A DNA stretch of 64,000 bases from Verrucomicrobiales bacterium (GCA_015075445.1 JABTUJ010000027.1:62001-126000), one strand, 5' to 3'; positions 15,761 through 24,716 are shown, counted from the stretch's first letter. The notes: a model not told the origin generated them from the sequence alone. Numbers and translations: made by a program.

Positions 15761-17368
15761 ATGAATCCCTTTTCTCGCTCCTGGTTCCCGGTGGCTCTGA
15801 TCTCGCTGGCGACGCTCGCGACCCCGGCAGCCCGCGCGCAGACGTTCGGTGTGGATGTGCGCACGGCCGTCAGCGCCACGTCCTCGACCCTCGCCACGCG
15901 CTTCTTCCTCGACGCCAATCGCACCCCGGCACCGGTCGGCACCCGGGTCTGGTTCGTGATTGATGTCAACGGCGATGGCGTGCCCGCTGCGCCCCGGACG
16001 GGCGCCATCCTTGGCCCGGACGACGTGTTGGCCTTGGAGGACACCCTGGCCGGATCGTTGCCTGCTAACCCCACCTTCGCCGGGCGCTTTGCCCGCAACG
16101 GCCATCCCGTGGCCGACGCCTACCGCGACGAGACCGACGTGTACGCATACGTCTGGCGGTTTGAGGCTCCCTTGACCGAGGTGCCCCACTATGAACCTCC
16201 GGCCGGCGCCTCCTTCGGCGTGGTCAAGGTGGCGGCGACCCCGAAACCCGAGCTGGGCAACGCGATCTGGCGCGTCGCCGAGGACGTCTTCGCGGATGCC
16301 CTCACCGTGGGTGGGGGCGGCCCCGTGGCGCCCGTGATCACGCAGCCCCCCCAGCCGCAGAGCGTCGCCCAGGGCGCGGAGGCGCTCTTCGCGGTGACGG
16401 CCGAAGGCACGCCGCCGCTAACCTACCAATGGCTGCGCAACGGGACCGCTTTGTCTGATGGCGGACGGATCGCGGGCAGCGCGACCGCCCAACTGGTCGT
16501 GTCCAACGCCCAGCCGGAGGACGCCGGTTCGTTCGAAGTGATCGTCTCCAACACGGCGGGGTCGGCTCGCAGTCCGGCGGTTGAACTCACCGTGCGGGTT
16601 CCTCAGCCCCCGACGATCACGCAATCGCCCCAGCCGCAGGCCCTGGTCCAGGGGGGGAACGTCACGTTCACCGTGGGGGCCCAAGGCACACCGCCGCTGA
16701 GTTATCAGTGGCGGCGTGACGACCTGGTGCTCATCGAGTCGCCCAAGCACGTCGGCGTGAACACCGCCACGCTTACCGTCGTGGGAGTCCAAGTCAGCGA
16801 CCAGGGGCTCTATGCCGCCACCGTCACCAACGCGGCGGGCTCGGCCACCAGCGAGGGTGCTCAGTTGACGGTCTACCCGGCGCCGCCGGTGGTGAACCAG
16901 CCCCCGCAGTCACAGTCGGTCGCACTTGGTGACCCGGTGAGCTTTGAGGTGGTCGCCACCGCCACCGAACCGGTGAGCTACCAGTGGTTCCGGGACGGGA
17001 CCGTCCTCGTGGATGGCGGCCGATTCAGCGGCGCGAAGACCGCGCGGCTGCAGATTGTCGCCGTCGAGGCGACCGATGCCGGCGACTACCGCGTCAGCGT
17101 GGAGGATGCCGGCGGGTCGGTCATCAGCGCCGCGGCCAAACTCACGGTCCGGCCGTCGGATGTCCTGGTCCTGACCAAGCCGACCGTGCAAGGGACCGTG
17201 GTCCGTTTTGCCGTCAGCGGGACGGCTGGGAAAGCGTGCGAGGTGCAGCATTCGGAGGACCTGCGCGCGTGGCAGCGGTTGACCGAAATCCAGTTGGGCG
17301 AAACGCCGGTGGACGTCACCGATTCGCTCGGCCAGGGTTTACGATACTACCGGGCCGTGGTCCGCTGA
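15761..17368 (+). CDS. Secreted protein with three Ig-like domains
   Basis: 535 residues from the ATG opening MNPFSRSWFPVALISLATL, which gives a good signal peptide ending at PAARAQ. Residues 24-185 form the FGVDVRT domain that is paralogous to the PEP-CTERM protein at 10725. Three Ig-like repeats follow (starting near 188, 284 and 375; each with QP-PQ-Q, YQW and a DAG/DQG-Y/F-V-N block). The C-terminus is the CEVQHSEDLRAW...RYYRAVVR module. No catalytic motif is seen. The insertion sequence lies only 32 bp upstream, so the native promoter has been displaced; an upstream in-frame ATG lies inside the IS end. Confidence 0.8.
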   Translation: MNPFSRSWFPVALISLATLATPAARAQTFGVDVRTAVSATSSTLATRFFLDANRTPAPVGTRVWFVIDVNGDGVPAAPRTGAILGPDDVLALEDTLAGSLPANPTFAGRFARNGHPVADAYRDETDVYAYVWRFEAPLTEVPHYEPPAGASFGVVKVAATPKPELGNAIWRVAEDVFADALTVGGGGPVAPVITQPPQPQSVAQGAEALFAVTAEGTPPLTYQWLRNGTALSDGGRIAGSATAQLVVSNAQPEDAGSFEVIVSNTAGSARSPAVELTVRVPQPPTITQSPQPQALVQGGNVTFTVGAQGTPPLSYQWRRDDLVLIESPKHVGVNTATLTVVGVQVSDQGLYAATVTNAAGSATSEGAQLTVYPAPPVVNQPPQSQSVALGDPVSFEVVATATEPVSYQWFRDGTVLVDGGRFSGAKTARLQIVAVEATDAGDYRVSVEDAGGSVISAAAKLTVRPSDVLVLTKPTVQGTVVRFAVSGTAGKACEVQHSEDLRAWQRLTEIQLGETPVDVTDSLGQGLRYYRAVVR

Positions 17369-17470
17369 GTCGAGCCCCGGCGCCGCCCGGCCTCCCCGCG
17401 GGCGGCTTCCGCCGCACAGCACTTGCGCGTCTGCCTTCCCCGGCTATGATTCGCCGGATTTTGAGTACTT

Positions 17471-19456
17471 ATGCCAAACCGAATCGCATGGGGATCGCGA
17501 ATCACGAGCAGCAACGCATCGAGCAGGCCGCGGCGCCGCAGCGTGCGTGCGGTGGGACTGGCGCTCGGGATCGGGCTGGTCGCCTGGTGTCTTCCGAACC
17601 CGGCGTTGGCCCAACCGGTCGCCCTCACTTTGGAGAGCGTGGGCCCGGACGGCGCACGGCTCCGGGCGGCGGGTTCGACGGCCGCCCAGGTGTCCTTGGA
17701 AGGTTCCTTCAATCTTCAGGACTGCTTCCAGATCCAGTCCGTGGCCACCGCGAACGGAACGGCGGAGTTCCTCCATGCCAGCCCGGTTCCGGCCAGCGCA
17801 GTGTGCTATCGGGCGCGGGAAGGTGCTCAGCCGAACCTTGTCAATCGCAGACGGACCCCATCGGTCGGCGGCCGGGCTGAGTCACCCGACGTCAGGCCGC
17901 TTGAGCCTGACGGGTCGGCATCCGCTGACCAGGCTCCCGCAGCCGCGGTGCGGGAGCCCGTGGCGGTGCGGATGACGGTGATCACGAACTTCAGCGCGTT
18001 TCCGGAGCACGACGGGTTCCGTGCGGCGGTGGCGTTTGAGCCGGAAGGCTTCGACTTCCAGCCAGACTTTCAGCTTACAATCAGCTTCCCGGCCGACCTT
18101 CCGGTCCCGGACATGGCGGGCTATTCCTTCGATGGGGACGGCACGGGATTTCACTTGATCGCGGCCAGGCCCAGCTCCCGGGAAGTCGTGCTGTCCGTGG
18201 ATCACTTCAGCGGCAAGGTGGCGATTTCCGGGGAACAGGCCCGCCATTCCTTCGACCAACCTGGAACCGCCAGCCAGGACGCCGGTATGCGGCGGAGGAC
18301 CGCCACGCCCACCAGGTCCCGCCAGATCCTGCGCGACGAATACTCCGGGAAGATCAGCGAGAACCAGGCGAAGCTCGCGTGGGATCTGAGCGAACTGGAC
18401 ATGGTGTTTGACGTCTATCGCAGCAGCGTCCAGCCTACCTCCAGGTCGCGGAGACTGACTACGCCATCCGGCCGCGTTGTGTGGTGGTCCCTAAGGCGCC
18501 TGCAGCGGCTGATTGCAGTCCAGAGCCGTGTCCTGGGCGGCCCGCCCGGTGAATACGATCCCTTGGGAGACGCCCTGCGAAGTGTCATGCCCAAGGTGCG
18601 CTGTGCCTGTGCGCGGGCGCTGATTCGGGAATGTGAGCAGAATCCCAACGCCTCGGGCTCGCGACTCCTGGCGGCTCTGAACGACCTGTTGCTGGACTCC
18701 CGGCTGGTGACGGGCCGCACGGATGCCCAGGGTTGTGAGTTGGGTTCCGACGACCAGATTCGGGAGCGCCTGATGTCCGGGCCGTGCTTCGGTGACTGGG
18801 AGGGAACCATCGTCCTTAGCCGGGTGGAGAGCGTGATGGGCACGACGCAGAACGGGGCACGGACGGGCACTTGGGATAACGAAACCCGCGAGCTCTATTC
18901 CGCCACGGTCAAGCGGGTCGTCCGTCACCGGACCTTCACCTCCGGGGGCAAACCCGCTGAAAGCTGGGAGCTCGAAACCGACGGGGTCTATCACGCCGGC
19001 GTGCGGATCAGCCGACAGTTGGTGGACGATCCTCCCAACTGGGAGGTCGTGACCACCACGACCGACACGGCCTCTGCGGCGGACTCCTTTCCGACGACGG
19101 GTGACATTCATGTGCGCCTCGTGAATGGCCAACTCGAATCCCTGGGCGCGGGTGGCGGGGGTTCCCCGCTGAGTCTGCGCTACTCCGTGCTCACGGAGAC
19201 CGCCTACCGGTGCAAGGTTCCGTTCCCGCCGAACAATCCCTGTCCCACCGGGAGTTCCTGGAGCCAAAACCGGTCCCTGAGCCTGTTCCAGGGCTACGGC
19301 GTGGATGCCACCGATCCGGAGGCAGCCTTCACGTCGGTCCCCGGCCGGATCACGGCCACTTGGTACCGGGTCAGGGAATTCGAGAAGTTCTCCGAGCCCC
19401 CCGAGCGCGTGGAGGAACGGATCCAGATGACGCTGGTCAAGAAGCCCAATCGTTGA
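17471..19456 (+). CDS. Secreted protein of unknown function
   Basis: 661 residues with a long n-region and a hydrophobic signal ending PNPALAQ. No family is recognised. Visible features are a short beta module (LESVGPDGARLRAAG...CYRAREG) similar to the FYR modules elsewhere in the window, a beta-rich region near 170-250, a basic central part, and a cysteine-bearing region (VRCACARALIRECEQN near 380). Its C-terminal third was copied: positions 18846-19070 recur at 21236-21460. It ends 51 bp before the second 144-bp repeat. Confidence 0.7.
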   Translation: MPNRIAWGSRITSSNASSRPRRRSVRAVGLALGIGLVAWCLPNPALAQPVALTLESVGPDGARLRAAGSTAAQVSLEGSFNLQDCFQIQSVATANGTAEFLHASPVPASAVCYRAREGAQPNLVNRRRTPSVGGRAESPDVRPLEPDGSASADQAPAAAVREPVAVRMTVITNFSAFPEHDGFRAAVAFEPEGFDFQPDFQLTISFPADLPVPDMAGYSFDGDGTGFHLIAARPSSREVVLSVDHFSGKVAISGEQARHSFDQPGTASQDAGMRRRTATPTRSRQILRDEYSGKISENQAKLAWDLSELDMVFDVYRSSVQPTSRSRRLTTPSGRVVWWSLRRLQRLIAVQSRVLGGPPGEYDPLGDALRSVMPKVRCACARALIRECEQNPNASGSRLLAALNDLLLDSRLVTGRTDAQGCELGSDDQIRERLMSGPCFGDWEGTIVLSRVESVMGTTQNGARTGTWDNETRELYSATVKRVVRHRTFTSGGKPAESWELETDGVYHAGVRISRQLVDDPPNWEVVTTTTDTASAADSFPTTGDIHVRLVNGQLESLGAGGGGSPLSLRYSVLTETAYRCKVPFPPNNPCPTGSSWSQNRSLSLFQGYGVDATDPEAAFTSVPGRITATWYRVREFEKFSEPPERVEERIQMTLVKKPNR

Positions 19457-19507
19457 GCCTCGGAAGGAGCGGTTCCGTCCGAGCCGCGAGGCCCGTTAAG
19501 GGGTCTT

Positions 19508-19653
19508 AAGGGGTCGGTCCTGCAGCGCGGACGAGAGGTTCATCTCCGGCGGTGTGGCACACGGCTGTTGTCCGCAAGGACCGGCTCGATCACCCCGACG
19601 CACGAGACGGCGGCAAGAGGCTGCCTGCTTGAATTACCGGACCGACCCCTTTG
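19508..19653. repeat. 144-bp dispersed repeat, copy 2 (GGGGTC family)
   Basis: It has a perfect 13-bp terminal inverted repeat: AAGGGGTCGGTCC at 19508-19520 and GGACCGACCCCTT at 19639-19651. The interior matches copy 1 at 3542-3668 over 127 bp with about 7 differences. It directly adjoins, and probably caused, the 5' truncation of the UPF0175 gene. Confidence 0.85.
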
Positions 19654-19655
19654 CG

Positions 19656-19817
19656 GGCGCGAGCGACGAGATTACGCTGGGACAGGGGGCGGACATCGCG
19701 GGGATCAACCAGACCCAGTTCCTGCGTGAACTGGGCCACCGCAGAATCTGCATCCACCACGGAGTCGAAGAACTTGAGCAAGATCTCGAGACATTGAAAA
19801 CCCTTGGCGGGGCATGA
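19656..19817 (+). pseudogene. UPF0175-like antitoxin, C-terminal fragment
   Basis: The translated segment EITLGQGADIAGINQTQF...RICIHHGVEELEQDLETL matches the C-terminal half of UPF0175 antitoxins (helix-turn-helix, then IP-HY-EDL-EDL-tail). The N-terminal DNA-binding strand is missing because the reading frame runs back into the 144-bp repeat. The TGA overlaps the ATG of the DUF3368 remnant, as in intact UPF0175/DUF3368 pairs. Confidence 0.6.
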
Positions 19818-20032
19818 TCATCGTCAGTGACACCTCCGCGCTGACTGCCTTGATCCAGGTCCAGCTCGAGCAGATCCTGCCGCGTCTTTTCCAGGCGGTC
19901 GTTATTCCGGAGGCCGCTGAGCTTGGACTGCGGCGCGCCCACACCGAACTGCCACTTTTCCTGAAGGTGGTGCCAGTCACCGAACGACGAGTCGTCGAAA
20001 GGCTCGCGCGAGAATTGGACTTGGGTATTTAG
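19814..20032 (+). pseudogene. DUF3368 PIN-like toxin, N-terminal fragment
   Basis: IIVSDTSALTALIQVQL and VVIPEAAELGL are the first strand (with the metal-binding Asp) and the IP-E block of DUF3368 PIN-type toxins. The frame stops after 72 residues at ERLARELDLGI, less than half the usual length of about 160, so the catalytic core is incomplete. It overlaps the antitoxin remnant by ATGA. Confidence 0.65.
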
Positions 20033-20156
20033 ATGCGGGTACTCAGCCGCATCGACCCTGTCGGTGATTGAGCCTTCGCTGAGCCCGCCATCACCAGGAC
20101 GGGAAGCCACTTGCATCATCGGCGGCCGAGGCGCAGGGTCCCCGCACGGTGATTGC

Positions 20157-20318
20157 ATGAGCGCGACGACGGTGGAAATTCCAAAACAAGTCCTCGATTC
20201 GGTTGAGACACTGGATGAACTCGACCAGGATCCAGCGACGAAGAGCCCGCGACGATCCGCGAACTTCAGCGGTGCCGCCAATAGAATGGACGTCGATGCG
20301 GATGCATCACGGCCTTGA
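20157..20318 (+). pseudogene. Possible antitoxin N-terminal fragment
   Basis: MSATTVEIPKQVLDSVETLDELDQ resembles the first part of small antitoxins that sit next to RelE-type toxins, but the rest diverges. It overlaps the 3' end of the ParE remnant on the other strand. Weakly supported. Confidence 0.25.
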
Positions 20319-20550
20319 TGTGCAGGACGTCGTCGCGCACGCTCTAAACGATGGCGTAGGGAAACGGTGGAAGTTGAGCTTGCGGTTCTCGCCCCGGATT
20401 CTACGCCAACGCTCCGGCTCGTCCACGATGCGGCGCAAGGTGCATTCGAACTCATGAAGGAAGTCGTCGCCGAGTTCGGGCTGCCGCTCCTCATACCAGA
20501 GCGCGGCGGCTTCCAATTCTTGGTCGGCTTCAGGATGGCTGACGACGCGC
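20266..20550 (-). pseudogene. ParE/RelE-family toxin, frameshifted
   Basis: The frame reads FLRVVSHPEADQELEAAALWYEERQ...DFLHEFECTLRRIVDEPERW and then RENRKLNFHRFP, the standard ParE/RelE fold. After HRFP (near 20357) one base is missing. In the shifted frame the family continues as YAIV, then a TAG where Tyr is expected, then SVRDDVLHIKAVMHPHRRPFYW to a stop at 20266. The gene thus has a frameshift and a nonsense codon. Its antitoxin gene, immediately upstream, is intact. Confidence 0.7.
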
Positions 20551-20775
20551 AGGAAGGCCGGCGCGAAAGTTCCGAACGGTTTCCTCCACCGGGCGGCAAG
20601 TCACCTTCCCTTGCTCGATCTCGCGGGAGCGGCGGTCAACCACTTCGTTCCACTGTGCTCCGGCGTCAGCATCCACGGTGTCCTCCAGGCTGGCGATGAG
20701 CTGGCGGGCCAGGTAAGCCCGGTCCTGCTCCGACAAGGCCAGCACTTCAGCGACTTTCTCAGCGGTTACGCTCAT
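20530..20775 (-). CDS. Addiction-module antitoxin (TIGR02574 type)
   Basis: 81 residues from the ATG opening MSVTAEKVAEVLALSEQDRAYLARQLIASLED, the typical start of 'putative addiction module component' antitoxins, with the WNEVVDRRSREIEQG block following. It overlaps the start of the ParE/RelE remnant, so the pair was once an operon. With the toxin broken, the antitoxin is free to decay. Confidence 0.7.
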   Translation of the reverse strand: MSVTAEKVAEVLALSEQDRAYLARQLIASLEDTVDADAGAQWNEVVDRRSREIEQGKVTCRPVEETVRNFRAGLPARRQPS

Positions 20776-21175
20776 GGGGGGACAATATCGCCTTTCCCGA
20801 CGGGCTGACAAGCCGTGCTTTCGGTTGATTCACAAGCAACTCGGTCGGATGCGCTGAGGAGCGGAGGAGCTGCGGAGGGAGCACCCGCTCGCGGCAGGCC
20901 CGGAGCGATTCAACAACCGCGATGGCGAGCGACTACCCTGAGGGCTTCGGCTCTTTGTGGTGGAGTTCTCGTTCCAAACACACCAGCGCCATTGGGCGGG
21001 AACCGGGGCGGGTCCCGTGGATTGAGAGCGATCACCGATGGCGCGGCCGGTTGCATGCTTCCGCGAAACCTGTTGCCTGTTCCATTCATCCGCGGGGACC
21101 GCGAGCCTCAGCGCGTGCGATCGAGCCTTCGAATCGGTTACCCGAGAATCCCGCGGTTCACACTGCCCTCGATTC
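20776..21175. other. Intergenic stretch without recognisable gene
   Basis: About 400 bp with no coding, RNA or repeat signal that I can support. It is flanked by the antitoxin gene and the repeat block at 21176. Confidence 0.4.
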
Positions 21176-21225
21176 TTCAATTCGCGGACCGACCCTTTTG
21201 CGACCATGTCATGGTTTGACCCCTT
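21176..21225. repeat. Composite of two GGGGTC-family motifs
   Basis: The first half (21176-21200) matches the right end of the 144-bp repeat (CGGACCGACCCTTTTG). The second half (21204-21225) is the reverse complement of 30944-30964, reading AGGGGTCAAACCATGACATG on the minus strand, with a CCATG-A-CATGG near-palindrome. It directly precedes the copied gene fragment at 21234. Confidence 0.7.
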
Positions 21226-21233
21226 GACCGCCA

Positions 21234-21465
21234 CAGAACGGGGCACGGACGGGCACTTGGGATAACGAAACCCGCGAGCTCTATTCCGCCACGGTCAAGC
21301 GGGTCGTCCGTCACCGGACCTTCACCTCCGGGGGCAAACCCGCTGAAAGCTGGGAGCTCGAGACCGAGGGCGTCTATCACGCCGGCGTGCGTATCAGCCG
21401 GCGCCTGGTGGACGACCTCCCCAACTGGGAGGTCGTGACCACCGAGACCCAGACGGCCGCTCCAG
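21234..21465 (+). pseudogene. Copied internal fragment of the 17471-19456 gene
   Basis: About 225 bp nearly identical to 18846-19070, in the same orientation and in frame (TGTWDNETRELYSATVKRVV...ISRRLVDDLPNWEVVTTET). Nothing of the flanking gene is present. It is bounded on the left by the composite repeat and on the right by the end of the GH127 gene. Confidence 0.85.
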
Positions 21466-21470
21466 CCGTG

Positions 21471-23879
21471 TTAGTTCTCGAACGCCATCAACTCCGCGCA
21501 GGAGGCGAAGGCCTGGGCCGGGTTGTCGCCCGAAGCGGGCTTGCCGATGACGCGAATGGCCACCGCGCTGGTGGGCTCGAACGTCGCGGTGAATCGCATG
21601 CCAGGGACAATGCTCTTGCGATCGGCCGCCGTGGCGCTGGGATAGTCCTCAAACACCGCGACATCGATCCACGGACCGTCCGCGGTCCTGCGCACTTGCA
21701 GCCTTGGCTTTCCGCCGGAGGCGTCGAACCATCCACCGTCGTGGAAAGTGTTGCCCGCCACGAAGATCGCGCGGCGGATCGAGACAGGGATTTCGATGGC
21801 GATGGCGAAGAAGGCCTCTTCCTGGGGCTTGCCATTGAAGGTGACGCGGAACGTCGCAGGGTCGCCGTCGGCGATGCTCCCCTCGACGTTGCCCGGTTGG
21901 CTGTGGAACTCGCGTCCGAAGCTGAACGGGCCAAACACTTCGCCCTGCGGGGTGGCTTGGGGCGCCCAGAGCCAGACCGCAAACGACGTGGCATCCCACG
22001 AGCCGGCGTCGAGGAACGGTCGAAGCAGCCCGCGGAACCGGGCCTCCTTGCCTTGTGCGGCCGCCCTCAAATCGGTCAGATGGCACGCCCAGAGCACCGG
22101 GTCGGGCCGCGACCGCTTGCCCTGCGCTGGCTGGCTCTGCAGCGCAAGCTCCTCCGCCGTCAGCCCGGCCAGCGCAACGTGCTGCGGGATTCGAATCGCG
22201 GGATTGTCCGCCTGATCAAGCGCCAGGACCAGCGGCCCCACGGTCACGGCGACGCGGCCTTCGTTGGAGCCGGTGCCCACGTGCACTTTCGGGACGAACG
22301 GAAAGGAGAACCGCACCACATCCCCGCGCCGCCAGACGCGCCTGATTGACAGATAGCTGCCCGGCTCGGCCGCCAGGACCTCATCGCCGATGGAAACGCT
22401 GGGATGGGCGGTCCATCGCGGAATCCGAATCGACAGGCGGAACTCGGCCTCGCGCTGCGGCTCGACCTCGATGGTGCCCTGGCCGTCGCTCGGGAAGCGG
22501 CTCTTGAGCGTGATCGTGACCGGCGCATCGCCCAGAGTCGCACGCCAGGTCGCCGGCGAGAACGTATTGATCCGGAAGCCGTCGGCATCGACGGTTCCGA
22601 GGAACGTCGATGATAGGCCCAGGGCGCGCGGGCCGGAGGAGTTGCAGCAGTCCATTTCACCCGGGCGCGGCGCGTCGGGCTTGAAGGGCTTCTGGCCCTC
22701 CAGTGGAATGTAGTAGCCAAAGCCGGAGCCATCGGGCTTCTGGGCGCCCAGCGCCTGGTTGAAGAGGACGTGCTCCAGGGCTGCGGTGTACTTCTCCTCC
22801 CCCGTGAACCGCAGCAGGTGCCAGCAGAACTGCATCCACGTGGTGGTCACGCACGTTTCCTGGATGTAAGCGCGCCGATCGTTGGGGAGTTGGCCGTCGG
22901 GCTGGAAGTGCTCGGCGGCGCTGGCGCCGCCGGTGATGTAGAGCCGTTGGGCGTTCACATCCTCCCAGGCAAGCTGGGCCGCCACCAGGAACTCCCGCTC
23001 GCCCGTCGCCCGATACAGTTCGCACAGGCCGACGTAGCACGAGAGCATCTCGTAGGCCTTGCGGTTACCGACGGCCAGGACCGTCTTCTGATGCAGCATG
23101 GCCGAGACGATCCGCGGGCCCGTGGGCTCATCCCATGAGCGGACGAGGTACCGGGCGAAGTCGAGGTACCGCTTTTCGCCCGTGGCGCGATAGAGCAGCA
23201 CGATCGGCTCAAGCACCGAAGTCGGGGCCATGCCGGCGTGCGTTCCGGCGATGAGGATGCTTCGCTTCTGCGGGAACTGCGAGATCAGCAGATCGCCTGC
23301 CCGCTTGCATGCGGCAAGGGCCTCGGGGTCGCCCGAGATCCCGTGGTACGACAGCAGGCCGATGAGGCAGTACTTGTGGACCCACACATCCCAGTCCGAA
23401 TCATCCCAGCTCTTTCCATCCCAGCCAGCGCCGGGATAGAGCCCCAGGCGCTTCTCGGGAACATAGGTCCCCAGGTATCCATCCTCGCCCTGCGTAGCCA
23501 TCAGTCCCTTGGCGATGCGCGTGATCTTCTGGCGAAGGTTCGCATCCTTGGTCTGGAGCCACAGCAGCGACGCGGCGTGCAGCCATTTGCCCACGTGCTC
23601 GCCGATCCAGGGATGGGAGCCAGGCCGTTTGCGGAAACCCGCCAGGAGGACCCCCTCGTCGATGGGCGTCACCCGCCCGAAGGTGTGGGCGCGCACCCGC
23701 TCGCCCAGCAGGCCGGAAATCTCGACGGCGCTTGGGTCAAGGGGCGACGTTTGATCAAGGACCGCCGGATCCACGGTCGCACGCACGGGAACGGAACTCA
23801 CCTTGTGCTGGCCATGGACCGGTCCAGCGAGCGCCAGCAAGCCAATGACTGATCCGAGTAGGAGAATCCTGCTCTTCAT
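21471..23879 (-). CDS. Glycoside hydrolase family 127-like (DUF1680) secreted enzyme
   Basis: 802 residues with a signal peptide (MKSRILLLGSVIGLLALAG...GQ). The (alpha/alpha)6 barrel features of DUF1680/GH127 beta-L-arabinofuranosidases are visible. The zinc-thiolate site used by that family is conserved: Glu341 and Cys343 in QETCVT, and Cys411-Cys412 in MDCCNSSG. Residues from about 640 onward form an extra C-terminal beta region resembling a discoidin-like domain (FASCAELMAFEN at the end). Expected role: release of L-arabinofuranose from plant arabinans or extensin glycans outside the cytoplasm. It fits the pectin-related enzymes at 51-56 kb. There is no obvious operon partner. Confidence 0.85.
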   Translation of the reverse strand: MKSRILLLGSVIGLLALAGPVHGQHKVSSVPVRATVDPAVLDQTSPLDPSAVEISGLLGERVRAHTFGRVTPIDEGVLLAGFRKRPGSHPWIGEHVGKWLHAASLLWLQTKDANLRQKITRIAKGLMATQGEDGYLGTYVPEKRLGLYPGAGWDGKSWDDSDWDVWVHKYCLIGLLSYHGISGDPEALAACKRAGDLLISQFPQKRSILIAGTHAGMAPTSVLEPIVLLYRATGEKRYLDFARYLVRSWDEPTGPRIVSAMLHQKTVLAVGNRKAYEMLSCYVGLCELYRATGEREFLVAAQLAWEDVNAQRLYITGGASAAEHFQPDGQLPNDRRAYIQETCVTTTWMQFCWHLLRFTGEEKYTAALEHVLFNQALGAQKPDGSGFGYYIPLEGQKPFKPDAPRPGEMDCCNSSGPRALGLSSTFLGTVDADGFRINTFSPATWRATLGDAPVTITLKSRFPSDGQGTIEVEPQREAEFRLSIRIPRWTAHPSVSIGDEVLAAEPGSYLSIRRVWRRGDVVRFSFPFVPKVHVGTGSNEGRVAVTVGPLVLALDQADNPAIRIPQHVALAGLTAEELALQSQPAQGKRSRPDPVLWACHLTDLRAAAQGKEARFRGLLRPFLDAGSWDATSFAVWLWAPQATPQGEVFGPFSFGREFHSQPGNVEGSIADGDPATFRVTFNGKPQEEAFFAIAIEIPVSIRRAIFVAGNTFHDGGWFDASGGKPRLQVRRTADGPWIDVAVFEDYPSATAADRKSIVPGMRFTATFEPTSAVAIRVIGKPASGDNPAQAFASCAELMAFEN

Positions 23880-24122
23880 GGTGTGTCAGTGATAGCTACG
23901 GTTGAGGTTTCAGGTCGGAGTGGCACTTCTGTGCCGATGGTCGTTTCAGGTTCGAGCGAGGACTTGCGGCCGAGCGGGGGAGATCGCCCGGACCGAGTCC
24001 AGCGGGGCCGGCGAGTGTCATGACCAAGCGAGGGCCTGCGGTCAGGGCGGCCTCAAGGGTGCAATCCAGGCGGGCGGCATAAGCGCGCGCCACCTCGTGC
24101 CGTCGGGGTGCTGCGTCACGGC

Positions 24123-24605
24123 TCAATCGCACTCGACCCGTCCGGGAAAGCCCGGGCAGAGCTTCGAACGGGGGATGGCCCCCGCGGGGTCGAAGAACCG
24201 CACGTTCCCGCTCAGGTCGCAAAGCCAGAATTCCTGGGCGCCCTTTTCGAAGAAGAGCCGCTTGCGCTCGAGCAATTCGGCCTCGATGTCCGAGGGGGAT
24301 TGGATCTCGACGCAAATCTCCGGGGCGACTTGGAAGACCGGGTCGTTCGGCTTGGAGGCGCGGCGCTCGCGGGAAGCCCACGCGACATCCGCTGCCTTGA
24401 CGCCCTCGCTGGTCTGAATCGGACATTCGGTCGTGGCCCGCCCGCGTGACATCAACTCGCGCAGCAAGCCGCTGACCTCGGACTGGTAGTCCCCATGTCG
24501 GCTTCGTGGCGGCGGACTCATGACAACCCTTCCCCAGCGGTCAGTTTCGATCCGGTTCGGCAGGGCGGCGAGCGCAGGGTCTTCGCAGATTTCAGCCCAG
24601 GTCAT
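24123..24605 (-). CDS. Uma2-family (DUF820) putative endonuclease
   Basis: 160 residues with the Uma2 PD-(D/E)XK-like pattern: PNRIETDRWGRVVMSPPP, RHGDYQSEVSGLL, KAADVAWASRER, PEICVEIQSPSD, KRLFFEKGAQEFWLCD and VRFFDP. The acidic residues of the fold are present. These proteins are abundant in multicellular or large-genome bacteria and their role is unknown; nuclease activity is inferred from the fold. The C-terminus (PGFPGRVECD) is shorter than usual. It stands alone. Confidence 0.75.
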   Translation of the reverse strand: MTWAEICEDPALAALPNRIETDRWGRVVMSPPPRSRHGDYQSEVSGLLRELMSRGRATTECPIQTSEGVKAADVAWASRERRASKPNDPVFQVAPEICVEIQSPSDIEAELLERKRLFFEKGAQEFWLCDLSGNVRFFDPAGAIPRSKLCPGFPGRVECD

Positions 24606-24716
24606 GGCCTATAGCTAAGCCGGCTCGGGTCGCCTCGCAAGCCGATTCCCGCACGCGGCATGGACTTGTGGTGCAGGCTTCCCGTCGGCCTTGCCTCGGC
24701 TCATGGTGCCCTCGGA

